64,000 bases of DNA from contig NZ_KE136476.1 in assembly GCF_000407145.1 (NCBI RefSeq), forward strand, positions 248,001-312,000. Reading direction: 5' to 3'. The stretch comes from Enterococcus caccae ATCC BAA-1240. Its GTDB lineage: Bacteria; Bacillota; Bacilli; Lactobacillales; Enterococcaceae. Every line of letters starts with the position of its first letter. Position 1 is the first letter of the stretch. Below the pieces are notes generated by a model that had not been told where the DNA came from, made no database searches, and worked only from the letters and a program-made list of their open reading frames with translations. Positions 50,301 through 59,185 of the stretch are shown piece by piece. Both the position numbers and the translations under genes were made by a program.

Positions 50301-50361
50301 ACCACAAAAGACCAATCATCCCTGTGATCATTAGCCCCTTGATCATTTGTTTATGTTTCAT
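47308..50361 (-). CDS. Secreted BspA-like protein with DUF285 repeats and Ig-like domains
   Basis: 1017 aa with a signal peptide to about residue 28. An N-terminal Big_2 Ig-like domain (about 58-130), then about 15-18 DUF285 repeats of the form LDVSKWDTSNVTNMFHMF (about 215-640), a second Big_2 domain and three bacterial Ig-like domains at the end. No LPXTG motif and no membrane tail. BspA-like proteins bind host or other surfaces. It is 18 bp downstream of the lipoprotein gene, so the two form an operon; SD GAGGAGG. Confidence 0.88.
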   Translation of the reverse strand: MKHKQMIKGLMITGMIGLLWSQSSIVLAEEKNKFATKISDSTETKQLDETDSTDESIPTTIEIVSEKTSLEINETLSLIAKITSENTTIKTVTWTTSDETIATVSDTGVVTAKKSGSVSITASTANKKTVSILLTISEKKEAITGTYGTVPWTWETESQTLIFGEGNFPASDWVNGIQSKIEHSSRLDGKKIKKIVFTKPVVANKYSDYLFFELGELETIDGLELLNTSHVSGMSYMFGAAFGSGNKLSTINVSNWDTSNVTDMSYMFASASNLTTIDVSSWDTSNVTNMFAMFRDASSLTTLDVSKWNTSKVSRMADMFRGAGSLIALETGNWDISNITDMSYMFEYAKSLTTLDVSKWDTSNVKNMFHTFNFASSLKVLDVSNWNTSNVTNMRNLFYSTSSLSVLDISKWHTNNVTDMAYMFGWTTNLTTLDVGNWDTAQVTNMQAMFLHTEGLSTLDVSKWNTSNVTDMAYMFRGASNLTALDVSNWDMGKVQDTSFMFYNAKNLKMLDVSKWDTHSIGYMQNMFNFTSSLITLDTKNWDTSNVKNMAHMFDEARNLRTIDVSNWNTSNVYSMTKMFYNTRNLTEIDINKWDTRKVTKMERLFAYTNSLDTLVLGENTLNILKEASFPEKKNTTYTGKWVLVSPDCQNSYSSSADLIANYDGTKPGKYIREKYGDTTKVSGIELSPSTLELSVSKEVALQTKIIPATANNKNISYTTSDSSVATVTKEGVVKGLKKGTAVITATTNDGNFQAKSTVTIIEQSSFLIDLFYLGIDDYVTGSIDTNLSAKKVQLIINDALITTSTIFKDGSFELDTDGMITKITDKVEVIALDRKNKELERTTVAIEEKSYALNVDPYTLYEDTTVTGQTDYFHTHVALIINGEEIERKLLSSARTFSFDTKDLIDYADDEVEIVGYRYETEVTRQGVSIQEPTIEMDLAPYKVDDPYVTGKVTGKSATSVRLYVNRRRQQTAKLAEDGAFKLLGVAILSPTDNVEIAVLNEEGIELQRFSVDVTN

Positions 50362-50379
50362 AATTCCTCCTCTTGTAGC

Positions 50380-50832
50380 TTAGTCATTTTTTTCAAATCC
50401 TAAATGTATCAGTTTGTCTGCATTTTGTTTTTCACTTGCTGAATCTAAATCACCATCAGGTAAAGAAATCAATGGTAACATTTTGGCATTGCTTTGAGAA
50501 AATTTTTTAAAATCAATTTCAATTGTTTCCACGGCTTTGTTATCTTTAAAATCAATTGCATAGTTGATTCCTTTTTTATGAGCATATAGTTCTTTGCTTG
50601 GCTGCAATAATTTTTCCGCCTTAGCTTTTGTTTTTACACCCATCGTTTTGTATTGAATCGTTGTTGTAACAGTTTGTTTTAAGATTGTATCTTCGTTATA
50701 AATATTTTGAATCGTTACCATTTCATCGTCTTGTTTTAGAGTGTATGTAGCTGTTTGATTTTTAGATCCGCAAGCAGATATAAATAGTAAGACCCCAAAA
50801 ATTATGCTAGCTAATATCCCCATTTTCTTCAT
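50380..50832 (-). CDS. DUF1307 (YehR-like) lipoprotein
   Basis: 150 aa with a lipobox LLFISAC (Cys at about 21) after a basic signal segment. The mature part is a small YehR-like domain. Function not established. Coupled with the BspA-like gene downstream. Confidence 0.82.
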   Translation of the reverse strand: MKKMGILASIIFGVLLFISACGSKNQTATYTLKQDDEMVTIQNIYNEDTILKQTVTTTIQYKTMGVKTKAKAEKLLQPSKELYAHKKGINYAIDFKDNKAVETIEIDFKKFSQSNAKMLPLISLPDGDLDSASEKQNADKLIHLGFEKND

Positions 50833-51090
50833 ATTTTCACCTCCTTATGCGAGTTAGGTTGTGTTAATAATACCATTTTTTTTATAATTAATTCTATACT
50901 TTTTGGAAATTAAAAATAACTTATTTGAAATGAGATATAAAAAGTAATAGAAAATAAATCTTGTCTTGATTTCATTAAATGGAAAGAGGGAAATAACAGA
51001 TGAAGAAAGACGGAGGTGACTGTTATGCTGTATGATTTTTTTGGAAAATAAGATGTGAAATGAATCAGAGAGATAAACTAATAAAAAAAA

Positions 51091-51129
51091 CAAGTACAAT
51101 TTTGATAACTAGTATCAAAATCGTACTTG
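51091..51129 (-). terminator. Terminator of the TVP38/YfhO operon
   Basis: A 17-bp stem (51091-51107 with 51113-51129, one mismatch); on the minus strand it is followed by a long T-run. Confidence 0.9.
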
Positions 51130-51142
51130 CGTATAAGTATGT

Positions 51143-51736
51143 TTAATGAATCAAAAATCGATTAAACAAGAACAAGATCGCATAGCCATAAGTGGCAACC
51201 GACCAAAATTTAAAAATCAACAGAATCTTCATATACTCCTTAAAAGGAAGCTCAGCCAGTCCTGCTACTAAACAAGCTAGATCATCTGGTGCAAATGGGA
51301 CTAGTAAAGTAAGCATCATCAGTCTCTTGATTCCTTTTTCTGGACGATCCAACATTTTTTCAAATTTCAAATAACGTTTCTTTGTTAAAATCAGCCGAGC
51401 AAAGGACTTGCCATAATAACGAGCTAACCAGTAAACAATGATTTCACCGATGATCAAACCAACATAGCTATAAAGCAAACCTTGAATATTACCGAACATC
51501 AACATGCCGACAACTGTTGAAATACCACCTGGTAAGATTGGCACGATGACCTGTAGTATCTGTAGAAAAATAAAAATAAACACAGCGTACTCGCCAAATT
51601 GTTTGATAAAATTCTGTAAGGATTCAACAGAATGGAAAATTCCTTTGGAATAGCCATAAATAACCAGCCCAGTAAAACAGATGACGCCTATAATCGGCAG
51701 TATATAGATGATTCGCTTAAGAATTCTTGCCCCCAT
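51143..51736 (-). CDS. TVP38/TMEM64 (DedA-type) membrane protein
   Basis: 197 aa with five or six hydrophobic segments and the conserved VTPILPGGISTVVGMLMFG-like re-entrant region and FAPDDLACLVAGL motif. This family scrambles or flips lipids (family knowledge). It follows the YfhO gene after 21 bp, same strand. Confidence 0.85.
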   Translation of the reverse strand: MGARILKRIIYILPIIGVICFTGLVIYGYSKGIFHSVESLQNFIKQFGEYAVFIFIFLQILQVIVPILPGGISTVVGMLMFGNIQGLLYSYVGLIIGEIIVYWLARYYGKSFARLILTKKRYLKFEKMLDRPEKGIKRLMMLTLLVPFAPDDLACLVAGLAELPFKEYMKILLIFKFWSVATYGYAILFLFNRFLIH

Positions 51737-51757
51737 GACTGCAAATTCCTCTCATTT

Positions 51758-54325
51758 TTACGCTGATTTTCGTTTCCTGTAACGTTTTAATAGTTGATAA
51801 AATAATACGCTGAAAAGAACAGAAATGCTAATCAAAACGCCTAAGATAAAATTTCGTTGCTGATAGTGCATCGTGATTTGATGCTTTCCAGCAGCTAAGT
51901 CGATCCCTGTAAAATTACCTAAGACCGATATTGCTTTAACTTTTTTTCCATCAACTGTGATTTGCCAATTTTTGTCATAAGGTATCGCCAAATAGAGCAA
52001 AGTATTTTTAGAATCTGTAACCGTTATTTCACCTGTCAAGGTTCCAGAGGTCTGTTGATTAAGTTGGATTGCTTTTGACTTTTGTTTCGTAATCAATGAA
52101 TCAAAGGTTTCCTGCTGTAATGTTTTTAATGTTATCGTTTGGTCTTCCAGTTCTTTTTCAGACTCTAGTTGCAATTGGATAGTAGTATCTTTTTTAAAGT
52201 AGCCAAGATTAAATAGCTGATTGGTTGCGATAAAAACGGCTGGCTGAATGTTCTCCCCATTTACTTTAAAAGATGTTATTTTTTTCCAATTGATTTCTGG
52301 CGCATATAGATACAACTCACCGTTAGCAGTTGTTTTTGTTGTAAGTGTGTACTGATTATCAGTGGGGGCTTCCCAAACTATTTTTTGAGTGTCTTGAAAA
52401 TAATTTTGCTTATTTTGTTGGATTTTTTGTAAAATTGTTTCTTGATTTTTTAAAGGCTGCTTTTTTGTTAGTTCTACAGCACTAAACGATGAAGGCACTA
52501 AAAAGCCCATGCCGATTGCTTCAGGATTTTTATAAACATTTGTAGATGAATCACTTGAAAGGTTCTTTTGATACGATTTTATTTCAGGTGTTAGTTGATA
52601 CGATACATTCAAAAGTAAATTAATCACTTTTGATTCATCCACATAAGCGATTCTGCGATCATTTTTTTGATATAAACCCAAAGCATGAAGTGTATCTTGC
52701 GTTTTTGCATCCAAAGTAGAAGTGTAACTTGAGACACCAGCATACCCATATAAAATCGGATTATTGTATCCATTGTTTTTCTCGTTGTAACCAGCAGCAT
52801 CAGAATCGATCGTTTGTTTTAGTCGAAATAAGTTGGGTTCTTTATTTTGTAAATCTGAAATAATACTATCTTGAATTTGAAAGGTTTGCGCAAACTTTTC
52901 TTGATTACCAAAAGGAATGTCCTTAAAGCTAACCCAAAAATTAAAGACTAATTCTGAGTAAACGACTAAAAATAATAATCCATAAACACAGACTCTTTTT
53001 ACACCGCTGAATTTCTGGCTAAACATAATCAAGCTAAAGATAAGCCAAATGCTAAGCAGACTGATAATAAAATAGTAATCAGACAAAAGAAATATTTTTT
53101 CTTCAGAAAATTTCAAAGCAACATAACCAATGAGCAGCAGTCCAGAGAGAATAGTAGGGATCATGATTCTTAGTTTTGCACCAGCTTTCAATTTCAAAAA
53201 GGCTTCATAGGCAAATTTTATGATTAAAAAACTAAAGATAAAGGTATTACGATAGGGAAAACCAGCTGGACTTTGGAACATGTGCCAAATTGTATTCACT
53301 AATTCCAACCAAAAACTTAAGAAAATAAATCCAATCAGAAATGCGGCTCCCCATTTTTCCTTTTTAGAAATGGCGGTCAGCTGAAAATATGCAACAAATA
53401 ATAAGAACATTAAGATTCCAGAAAAAATCGTTGGTAAATGTTCTAAACGCCATTCAAAATTTACACTGCCAAGGCCCAATTGAGATAGAAAGTTAAGACC
53501 GAAATTAGGTGTAGGTAAAAATGTTTGCCACTCGAAATTTGTTTTCTTTGTTGCTAACATTCCTTCGATAGCTGGAATCAAAATAAAACTTGTACTGATC
53601 CCCGTAAGAAAAGAAGTCAGAAAAAATAAGCGTCCTTCTTTGATAAAGTGCCAGACTGATTTCTTTTTAGATACTTCATTTTTTTGATAATACCAGTAAA
53701 GACTATAACATACAGCAAAAATACAGAGCATGTACCCCATATAATAATTGGTCACAATCGACAAAAATAATGTTACACAATAAAGTCCATACTTTTTATG
53801 ATCCCATAGTTGCTGTATACCTAAAACTAGCAATGGAAGTAAAATAAGGGCATCCAACCACATGAAATTCAAACAATATACCGTTACAAAACCGCATAAA
53901 CTATAGGATGTAGAAAAAAGCAATGTAGATAATGTAGAATCCTTATATGTTTTGTGGAGATAATAAAACATCGAGCTACCCATTAGTGAAATTTTTAAGG
54001 TAATAATCAGTAGGATCGCAATCGGTAACTGTTCATAAGAGAAAAACAGCACTAAAATATTGAAAGGGCTTAGTAAATAGTAGGCACTTAACGGTAAGAT
54101 CGTTCCACCAAGCGCATCAGAAAACGAATAAAGTGAATAGGTATCTCCTTGGAAAAATTGCTTAAGTGAACTTAAAAAAGGCATATACTGTGTCCCTAAA
54201 TCGCTAACTAAGAGATTATTATTTCCAAAAGGGGCTAACCTTAAAATTGACCAAAGGATAATTAATAATAGGAATGGTAGGAAAAAACTCCAACTAATCA
54301 ATACATTTTTTCTTTTGTTTAACAT
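51758..54325 (-). CDS. YfhO-family membrane protein
   Basis: 855 aa. About 12 hydrophobic segments in the first 480 residues, a large extracellular domain, then a final membrane segment near residue 835. The WSILRLAPFGNNNLLVSDLGTQYMPF start is typical of YfhO glycosyltransferase-like proteins involved in modifying lipoteichoic acid. Its substrate here is not known. Confidence 0.88.
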   Translation of the reverse strand: MLNKRKNVLISWSFFLPFLLLIILWSILRLAPFGNNNLLVSDLGTQYMPFLSSLKQFFQGDTYSLYSFSDALGGTILPLSAYYLLSPFNILVLFFSYEQLPIAILLIITLKISLMGSSMFYYLHKTYKDSTLSTLLFSTSYSLCGFVTVYCLNFMWLDALILLPLLVLGIQQLWDHKKYGLYCVTLFLSIVTNYYMGYMLCIFAVCYSLYWYYQKNEVSKKKSVWHFIKEGRLFFLTSFLTGISTSFILIPAIEGMLATKKTNFEWQTFLPTPNFGLNFLSQLGLGSVNFEWRLEHLPTIFSGILMFLLFVAYFQLTAISKKEKWGAAFLIGFIFLSFWLELVNTIWHMFQSPAGFPYRNTFIFSFLIIKFAYEAFLKLKAGAKLRIMIPTILSGLLLIGYVALKFSEEKIFLLSDYYFIISLLSIWLIFSLIMFSQKFSGVKRVCVYGLLFLVVYSELVFNFWVSFKDIPFGNQEKFAQTFQIQDSIISDLQNKEPNLFRLKQTIDSDAAGYNEKNNGYNNPILYGYAGVSSYTSTLDAKTQDTLHALGLYQKNDRRIAYVDESKVINLLLNVSYQLTPEIKSYQKNLSSDSSTNVYKNPEAIGMGFLVPSSFSAVELTKKQPLKNQETILQKIQQNKQNYFQDTQKIVWEAPTDNQYTLTTKTTANGELYLYAPEINWKKITSFKVNGENIQPAVFIATNQLFNLGYFKKDTTIQLQLESEKELEDQTITLKTLQQETFDSLITKQKSKAIQLNQQTSGTLTGEITVTDSKNTLLYLAIPYDKNWQITVDGKKVKAISVLGNFTGIDLAAGKHQITMHYQQRNFILGVLISISVLFSVLFYQLLKRYRKRKSA

Positions 54326-54711
54326 ATTTTTATACTGCTCCTCTATTCTAATGATTTATAACTGTTTTAGGATAAAGGTTCAATCAATCCTTGTAAATCA
54401 AACGAACTACCTGCAACAATGCTATTTTGAAACGAATTATTTATAAATGGAACGGTGCTTGAAACGCTCTAAGAATCTAGTCTATCACGGGATCAAGTAT
54501 TGATGCAAAAAAATCAATAAGGACTTCGTACACATAACCCTGTTTATTTTAGCACAACAGGTTTTATTTAAAAGAGATGAGCTATTTGTTTACTCTTTTT
54601 TATAAAATAGCACAATATTTTTTTCACAATTGAACATTTATGGATTTATAGACTTTAATTAGTGAAAAGCTTCTCTGCTTTCTATATAATGGGTATTGAG
54701 GAGTTGATAAG
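54326..54711 (+). promoter_or_regulatory. Intergenic region with folC promoter
   Basis: 386 bp with no gene I can support. A TATAAT at 54685-54690 with GTGAAA 17 bp upstream (54662-54667) is a plausible folC promoter, 21 bp before the start codon; the short distance leaves room only for the SD GAGGAG. Confidence 0.5.
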
Positions 54712-56031
54712 ATGTCATTAACGATAGAAGAAGCAATCGAATGGATTCATAGTAGACTACCTTTTGGTTCCAGACCAGGTCTTGAGCGTGTGGAAGCACT
54801 ATTAAAAAAAGTTGGTCATCCTGAAACAAAAGTTCCAACGATTCATATTGCAGGAACAAATGGCAAAGGCTCTACAGTAACGTATTTGCGCTGTATGTTA
54901 GAAGAGTTAGGATTGAAAGTCGGTACCTTTACTTCTCCATATATTGAGCATTTCAACGAACGAATTGCTATCAATGGGCAGGGGATTTCAGATGGCTATA
55001 TTATCCAGTATGTAGAAAAATATCAACAGCTGATCGAAGAGATGGATCAAACGCCTAGTAGCGCAGGGATCACTGAATTTGAAACATTAACTGCTATGGC
55101 TTTGGAGTATTTTTTAGATGAACAGGTTGATATCGCTATTGTAGAAGTTGGTCTTGGCGGTTTATTAGACAGTACCAATGTTGTAAAACCAATGTTGACT
55201 GCAATTACGACGATTGGAAAAGATCATACCGAAATTTTAGGGGATACACTTGAAAAAATCGCTTTTCAAAAAGCTGGCATTATTAAAGAGTCAATTCCAG
55301 TTGTGACTGGAAATATTGAAGCGGCTGCGTTTGCTGTGATCGATGAAATTGCAAGCAAACAACATAGTAAGGTATACCGCTACGAGAAAGATTATAAAGC
55401 TGAGTATTTACATCCAGATAAAAATTGGGGTGAGACGTTTAATTTTTACGGTGAAGCCGGCAAAATATCTAAAGTCAAAGTACCATTATTAGGCCGTCAT
55501 CAAGTTGAGAATGCGGCAGTTTCTATCGAGCTATTTTATCTTTACTGTGAGATGAGAAAAATCAATTTTACAGACAGAGATGTGTGCCAAGGGTTAGCTA
55601 AGGCTCAGTGGCCTGCTCGTATGGAAAAAATTAGTGATGAGCCGTTGATTATTTTAGATGGTGCGCATAATGATCATGCGATGCGTCGCTTGGCCGAAAA
55701 TTTAAAAAAAGAATTTCCTAATCGTGAAATCCATATTTTGTTTTCTGCACTAGCTTCAAAAAATATTGATCAGATGATTACTATTTTACGAGGAGTGCCT
55801 AATGTTCATTTATATTTGACTACCTTTGATTATCCTAGAGCGATTGAGTTAACAAAAATGGAACACTTTGAAGATGACAAAACGGAAATCGTTTCATTGT
55901 GGCAATTTGGATTAGGTGAGATTTTAGAAAAAATGTCAGCCGATGATTTGATGTTAGTGACAGGATCACTTTATTTTGTATCGCAGGTGAGGGAATTGTT
56001 AATGAATTTAGGATCTGGTGAAGGGAACTAG
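54712..56031 (+). CDS. folC: Folylpolyglutamate synthase
   Basis: 439 aa. Mur-ligase fold with P-loop GTNGKGSTVTYL near residue 47, HNDHAMRRLAENL near residue 320 and C-terminal Rossmann domain. It adds glutamate to folates. SD GAGGAG. Followed by a HAD gene after 61 bp. Confidence 0.94.
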   Translation: MSLTIEEAIEWIHSRLPFGSRPGLERVEALLKKVGHPETKVPTIHIAGTNGKGSTVTYLRCMLEELGLKVGTFTSPYIEHFNERIAINGQGISDGYIIQYVEKYQQLIEEMDQTPSSAGITEFETLTAMALEYFLDEQVDIAIVEVGLGGLLDSTNVVKPMLTAITTIGKDHTEILGDTLEKIAFQKAGIIKESIPVVTGNIEAAAFAVIDEIASKQHSKVYRYEKDYKAEYLHPDKNWGETFNFYGEAGKISKVKVPLLGRHQVENAAVSIELFYLYCEMRKINFTDRDVCQGLAKAQWPARMEKISDEPLIILDGAHNDHAMRRLAENLKKEFPNREIHILFSALASKNIDQMITILRGVPNVHLYLTTFDYPRAIELTKMEHFEDDKTEIVSLWQFGLGEILEKMSADDLMLVTGSLYFVSQVRELLMNLGSGEGN

Positions 56032-56092
56032 TTTAACGAGAAAAATATAAAGCTTAACGAGCTCAATCAGCTTTTCAATTAGGAGGATAAGA

Positions 56093-56752
56093 ATGAAAGA
56101 AATCGATGGCGTGATTTTTGATATGGATGGTTTATTATTTGATACTGAGTTGATTTATTATCAGTCAACGCAAAAAATAGCAGATGCGATGAACTTTCCA
56201 TATAGTAAAGAGGTTTATTTAGAATTTTTAGGGGTGTCAGATGAAGAGGTTCAAGAAAACTATCATCGAATCTATCAAGATTTCGGTAAAGCAAAAGTCG
56301 ATGAGTTTATTCAACGGTCCTATGACGATACTTACCAAGTTTTTGAATCAGGAGAAGTGCCTTTAAAAGAAGGCGTTTTGGAATTACTTGATTTTCTTGA
56401 TCAACAAGAGATTCCAAGAGTTGTCGCTTCAAGTAATGTTCGTCCAGCGATTGAATTACTATTAGATGGAGCCGGGATCAAGGAGCGTTTTTCTGGCATT
56501 GTTTCAGCAGAAGATGTGACTAGAGCAAAACCAGATCCAGAAATTTTTCAAAAAGCATTAGCTCACTTAGGAACGAATGCGGAAAAAACATTGATTTTTG
56601 AAGATTCATTTCATGGTGTATCAGCTGCACACGCAGCGGGTGTTCCTGTAATTATGGTTCCCGATTTGTTAATGCCAACAAACGAAATCAAAGAAAAAAC
56701 AGTAGAAATTTTCGATAGTTTAACGCAAGTTCCAGATTATTTAAAAAAATAA
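56093..56752 (+). CDS. HAD hydrolase, beta-phosphoglucomutase-like
   Basis: 219 aa. FDMDGLLFDTE at residues 8-18, VVASSNVRP, RAKPDPEIF and EDSFHGVSAAHAAG motifs of the beta-phosphoglucomutase-like group. Distinct from the gene at 28036. Substrate unknown. Confidence 0.9.
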   Translation: MKEIDGVIFDMDGLLFDTELIYYQSTQKIADAMNFPYSKEVYLEFLGVSDEEVQENYHRIYQDFGKAKVDEFIQRSYDDTYQVFESGEVPLKEGVLELLDFLDQQEIPRVVASSNVRPAIELLLDGAGIKERFSGIVSAEDVTRAKPDPEIFQKALAHLGTNAEKTLIFEDSFHGVSAAHAAGVPVIMVPDLLMPTNEIKEKTVEIFDSLTQVPDYLKK

Positions 56753-56757
56753 AATCC

Positions 56758-56801
56758 TCACTCCTTTACGTATCTTTTAGTAGAAGCGCATAAAGGAGTG
56801 A
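56758..56801 (+). terminator. Hairpin that overlaps the radC ribosome-binding site
   Basis: 11-bp arms TCACTCCTTTA (56758-56768) and TAAAGGAGTGA (56791-56801). The right arm contains the radC SD AAAGGAG, so folding would hide it; it may also be a weak terminator for the HAD gene. Confidence 0.65.
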
Positions 56802-56804
56802 TTT

Positions 56805-57506
56805 TTGATCAAAGAGGAGAAACTATTTATCAGAGAAATGCCAGAAGATTGTTTACCACGAGAACGGTTAGAAGTTGTAGGTGAAAAAGCTTTATCAAAT
56901 CAAGAATTGTTGGCAATCATACTACGAACAGGTTCCAAGAATAGCAATGTGATGGAAGTAGCGTCTAAATTTTTGAATTATTTCAATCATTTATATGAGT
57001 TGAAAAACGCGACATTGACTGAAATGATGGAAATCAAAGGGATTGGTCGCATCAAAGCAATTGAGCTGAGGGCAGCGATTGAATTTGGATATCGAATCCA
57101 GCAAAGTACTCAGTTGAAATTAGGAAAGGTTTCTTCTAGTTATCAAATTGCACAAAATTTAATTTACGAATTGCAAGATCTTCAGCAGGAACATCTGGTT
57201 TGTTTATACTTGAATACTAAAAATGAAGTGCTTAAGCAAGAGACCGTGTTCAAAGGATCATTAAACCAGTCTGTCGCTCATCCTAGAGAGATTTTCCGCA
57301 GTGCAGTGAAGTATTCTGCAGCACGTTTGATTCTCGCACATAATCACCCATCTGGTAACCCGACACCATCAGAAAGTGATATTCATTTCACTCAAAGAAT
57401 GCAGGAATGTGGAAAGATGATGGGGATTGAAGTATTAGATCATATCATTATTGGAGAACAAGTTTACACCAGCATGAGAGAAGAAAATTTTTTTGCTGCA
57501 GACTAA
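56805..57506 (+). CDS. radC: RadC-family JAMM protein
   Basis: 233 aa from TTG 56805 with SD AAAGGAG. N-terminal helix-hairpin-helix region and a C-terminal MPN/JAMM domain with HNHPSGNPTPSESD. Once thought a repair protein; its true role is not settled. Confidence 0.92.
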   Translation: MIKEEKLFIREMPEDCLPRERLEVVGEKALSNQELLAIILRTGSKNSNVMEVASKFLNYFNHLYELKNATLTEMMEIKGIGRIKAIELRAAIEFGYRIQQSTQLKLGKVSSSYQIAQNLIYELQDLQQEHLVCLYLNTKNEVLKQETVFKGSLNQSVAHPREIFRSAVKYSAARLILAHNHPSGNPTPSESDIHFTQRMQECGKMMGIEVLDHIIIGEQVYTSMREENFFAAD

Positions 57507-57654
57507 CTAGATTTCTTGCAAAAATAAGGGTTCGCATGTACAATGTTAGTGTAATCTTGTTTGGGACAATATAGAAGTTTTAATTTTAAAACCCTCTATC
57601 GTACACGGGCAATGTTACAATATTTAGTGCTTAAGCACGAGGAGGAACAAAAGA

Positions 57655-57855
57655 ATGGAACAAGGAACAGTAAAATGGTTTAACGCAGAAAAAGGATTTG
57701 GATTTATCTCTCGCGAAGACGGTAGCGATGTATTCGTACATTTCTCAGCTATCCAAGGTGAAGGATTCAAAACAATCGAAGAAGGCCAATCAGTAAGCTT
57801 CGACGTTGAAGATTCAGATCGTGGACCTCAAGCAGTTAACGTTGTAAAAAACTAA
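57655..57855 (+). CDS. csp: Cold-shock protein
   Basis: 66 aa OB-fold protein with RNP1 KGFGFI and RNP2 VFVHFSAI motifs; binds single-stranded RNA. SD GAGGAGG. The upstream 148 bp (57507-57654) has no gene and may be a regulatory leader as in other csp genes. Confidence 0.95.
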   Translation: MEQGTVKWFNAEKGFGFISREDGSDVFVHFSAIQGEGFKTIEEGQSVSFDVEDSDRGPQAVNVVKN

Positions 57856-57870
57856 TTCATCCATTCCAAA

Positions 57871-57901
57871 ACATCTAGCAAATTTGCTAGATGTTTTTTT
57901 T
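57871..57901 (+). terminator. Terminator after csp
   Basis: 12-bp stem (57871-57882 with 57883-57894) followed by a T-run. The gap to 58162 beyond it shows no gene. Confidence 0.85.
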
Positions 57902-58162
57902 GCTGTGAAACACTATGATTATAGCCAAAGCAGATGTTGAACAGCACCAGACGACAAATGGGAGCGTAGTAACCCTCATGATTGAAATGCCTATAGTTTA
58001 TATCTAATAATTTATGTAGAGAATAAATAGATTGCGAAGTAAAAGTCCTAATTAGGATTAAAATAGCTAAATTTAAAACAAAAAAGGCATCCGTGAGTAA
58101 CATTCACTAGACACCTTTAAATCGTATTAGAACTTGAATCGCTCATTTAGGTTGATAACTCC

Positions 58163-58312
58163 TTAAATAGATTTTTTCAATTCTTTTACTGCTTGTGTAA
58201 TCGTGATACCATAAGCTACATTTGTTTGGTCATTTGCATCGATGGCCATAAACAAATTTTTCTTTGTATCAAGTGCTACACGGTATTTTAATACTTTATT
58301 ACCAAATGTCAT
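58163..58312 (-). CDS. Small conserved-looking protein, 49 aa
   Basis: 49 aa on the minus strand, too short for usual ORF cut-offs, with a strong SD (GAAAGGAGAATTATT before ATG 58312). Sequence starts MTFGNKVLKYRVALDTKKNL and ends AVKELKKSI; balanced composition and codon use look coding. I do not recognise it. Confidence 0.7.
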   Translation of the reverse strand: MTFGNKVLKYRVALDTKKNLFMAIDANDQTNVAYGITITQAVKELKKSI

Positions 58313-58432
58313 AATAATTCTCCTTTCTTGATTCTTATGAAAGGCAACGATATCTGATAACGAAATTCCATGATTACTATATCATGGCTCACAAGAAGTG
58401 TAAAGAAGAAAGTTTTTAATGCGGCAGTATTT

Positions 58433-58461
58433 TTGTTGAAACCCTTTTCTTGTAGTATAAT
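58433..58461 (+). promoter_or_regulatory. Promoter of the UspA gene
   Basis: TTGTTG and TATAAT separated by 17 bp, 30 bp before the UspA start. Confidence 0.6.
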
Positions 58462-58490
58462 GAATGTACCAAAGAAGGAGGTTTTTTATC

Positions 58491-58940
58491 ATGGGAGAGT
58501 CATACAAGAATATTTTAGTTGCTGTAGATGGTTCTGAACAATCAGAAAATGCTTTTCAGGAAGCCATAAAAATTGCCAAACGAAATGGTGCTGCTTTACA
58601 CATATTGTCTGTTATTGAAGAGATGGGCAATTATTTTGGAGAACTAACAATGTCGATGGGCACCTTGATGGAAGATCTTCGCTCAAAAGAAGAAGAAGAA
58701 ATGAAGAAAAGAGAATCAAAAGCTCTTGAACAAGGTGTAGTTAAAGTATTTACGTATGTTATGTATGGTTATCCAAAAACACTGATCGCTGATTTTACAG
58801 AGTCTGAAGAACCAATCGATTTAATCGTTATTGGAAGAACTGGTTTAAATGGCTTTGAGCGGCTGATGGTCGGTTCGACGACTGCTTACGTTGTCAATCA
58901 TACGAAAGCTAATGTTTTAGTGGTCAATAATGAAGCTTAA
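58491..58940 (+). CDS. Universal stress protein UspA family
   Basis: 149 aa from ATG 58491 (SD AGAAGGAGG); an upstream Met in frame is not needed. ILVAVDGSEQSENAF start and ATP-binding GRTGLNGFERLMVGSTT. Cytoplasmic stress protein. Confidence 0.93.
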   Translation: MGESYKNILVAVDGSEQSENAFQEAIKIAKRNGAALHILSVIEEMGNYFGELTMSMGTLMEDLRSKEEEEMKKRESKALEQGVVKVFTYVMYGYPKTLIADFTESEEPIDLIVIGRTGLNGFERLMVGSTTAYVVNHTKANVLVVNNEA

Positions 58941-59061
58941 AAAAGCTAAGATAGGGGAGGGAAAAATGAAGGCACGATAATTGTTTTTCCATTTTGGTGA
59001 CTAAGGGAGTATTTTACCAGGATTTCCGAAGTAGTCATCTTTGCTTCGCTATTTATTCTAG

Positions 59062-59112
59062 TTTTAAGGGGCTGAGTGATAACTCGAAGAGTTATCGCTC
59101 AGCCCCTTAAAA
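59062..59112. repeat. Dispersed intergenic hairpin element, copy C
   Basis: A 24-bp stem (59062-59085 with 59089-59112, one G-T pair) with a 3-nt GAA loop, followed by AAATAAGTAAACGGTGGAA as in copy A. It lies between convergent usp and rnjA genes and can terminate both. Confidence 0.7.
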
Positions 59113-59185
59113 TAAGTAAACGGTGGAAAAAGTAGCTCCTGACTCTTATTTCTTGGAGCAGGTCACTTTTACCTTGAATGTAACA

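Noticed and set aside
49982-50383. Plus-strand ORF of 133 codons opposite the BspA-like gene
   Set aside because: Antisense of signal peptide and Ig-domain sequence; no support as a gene.
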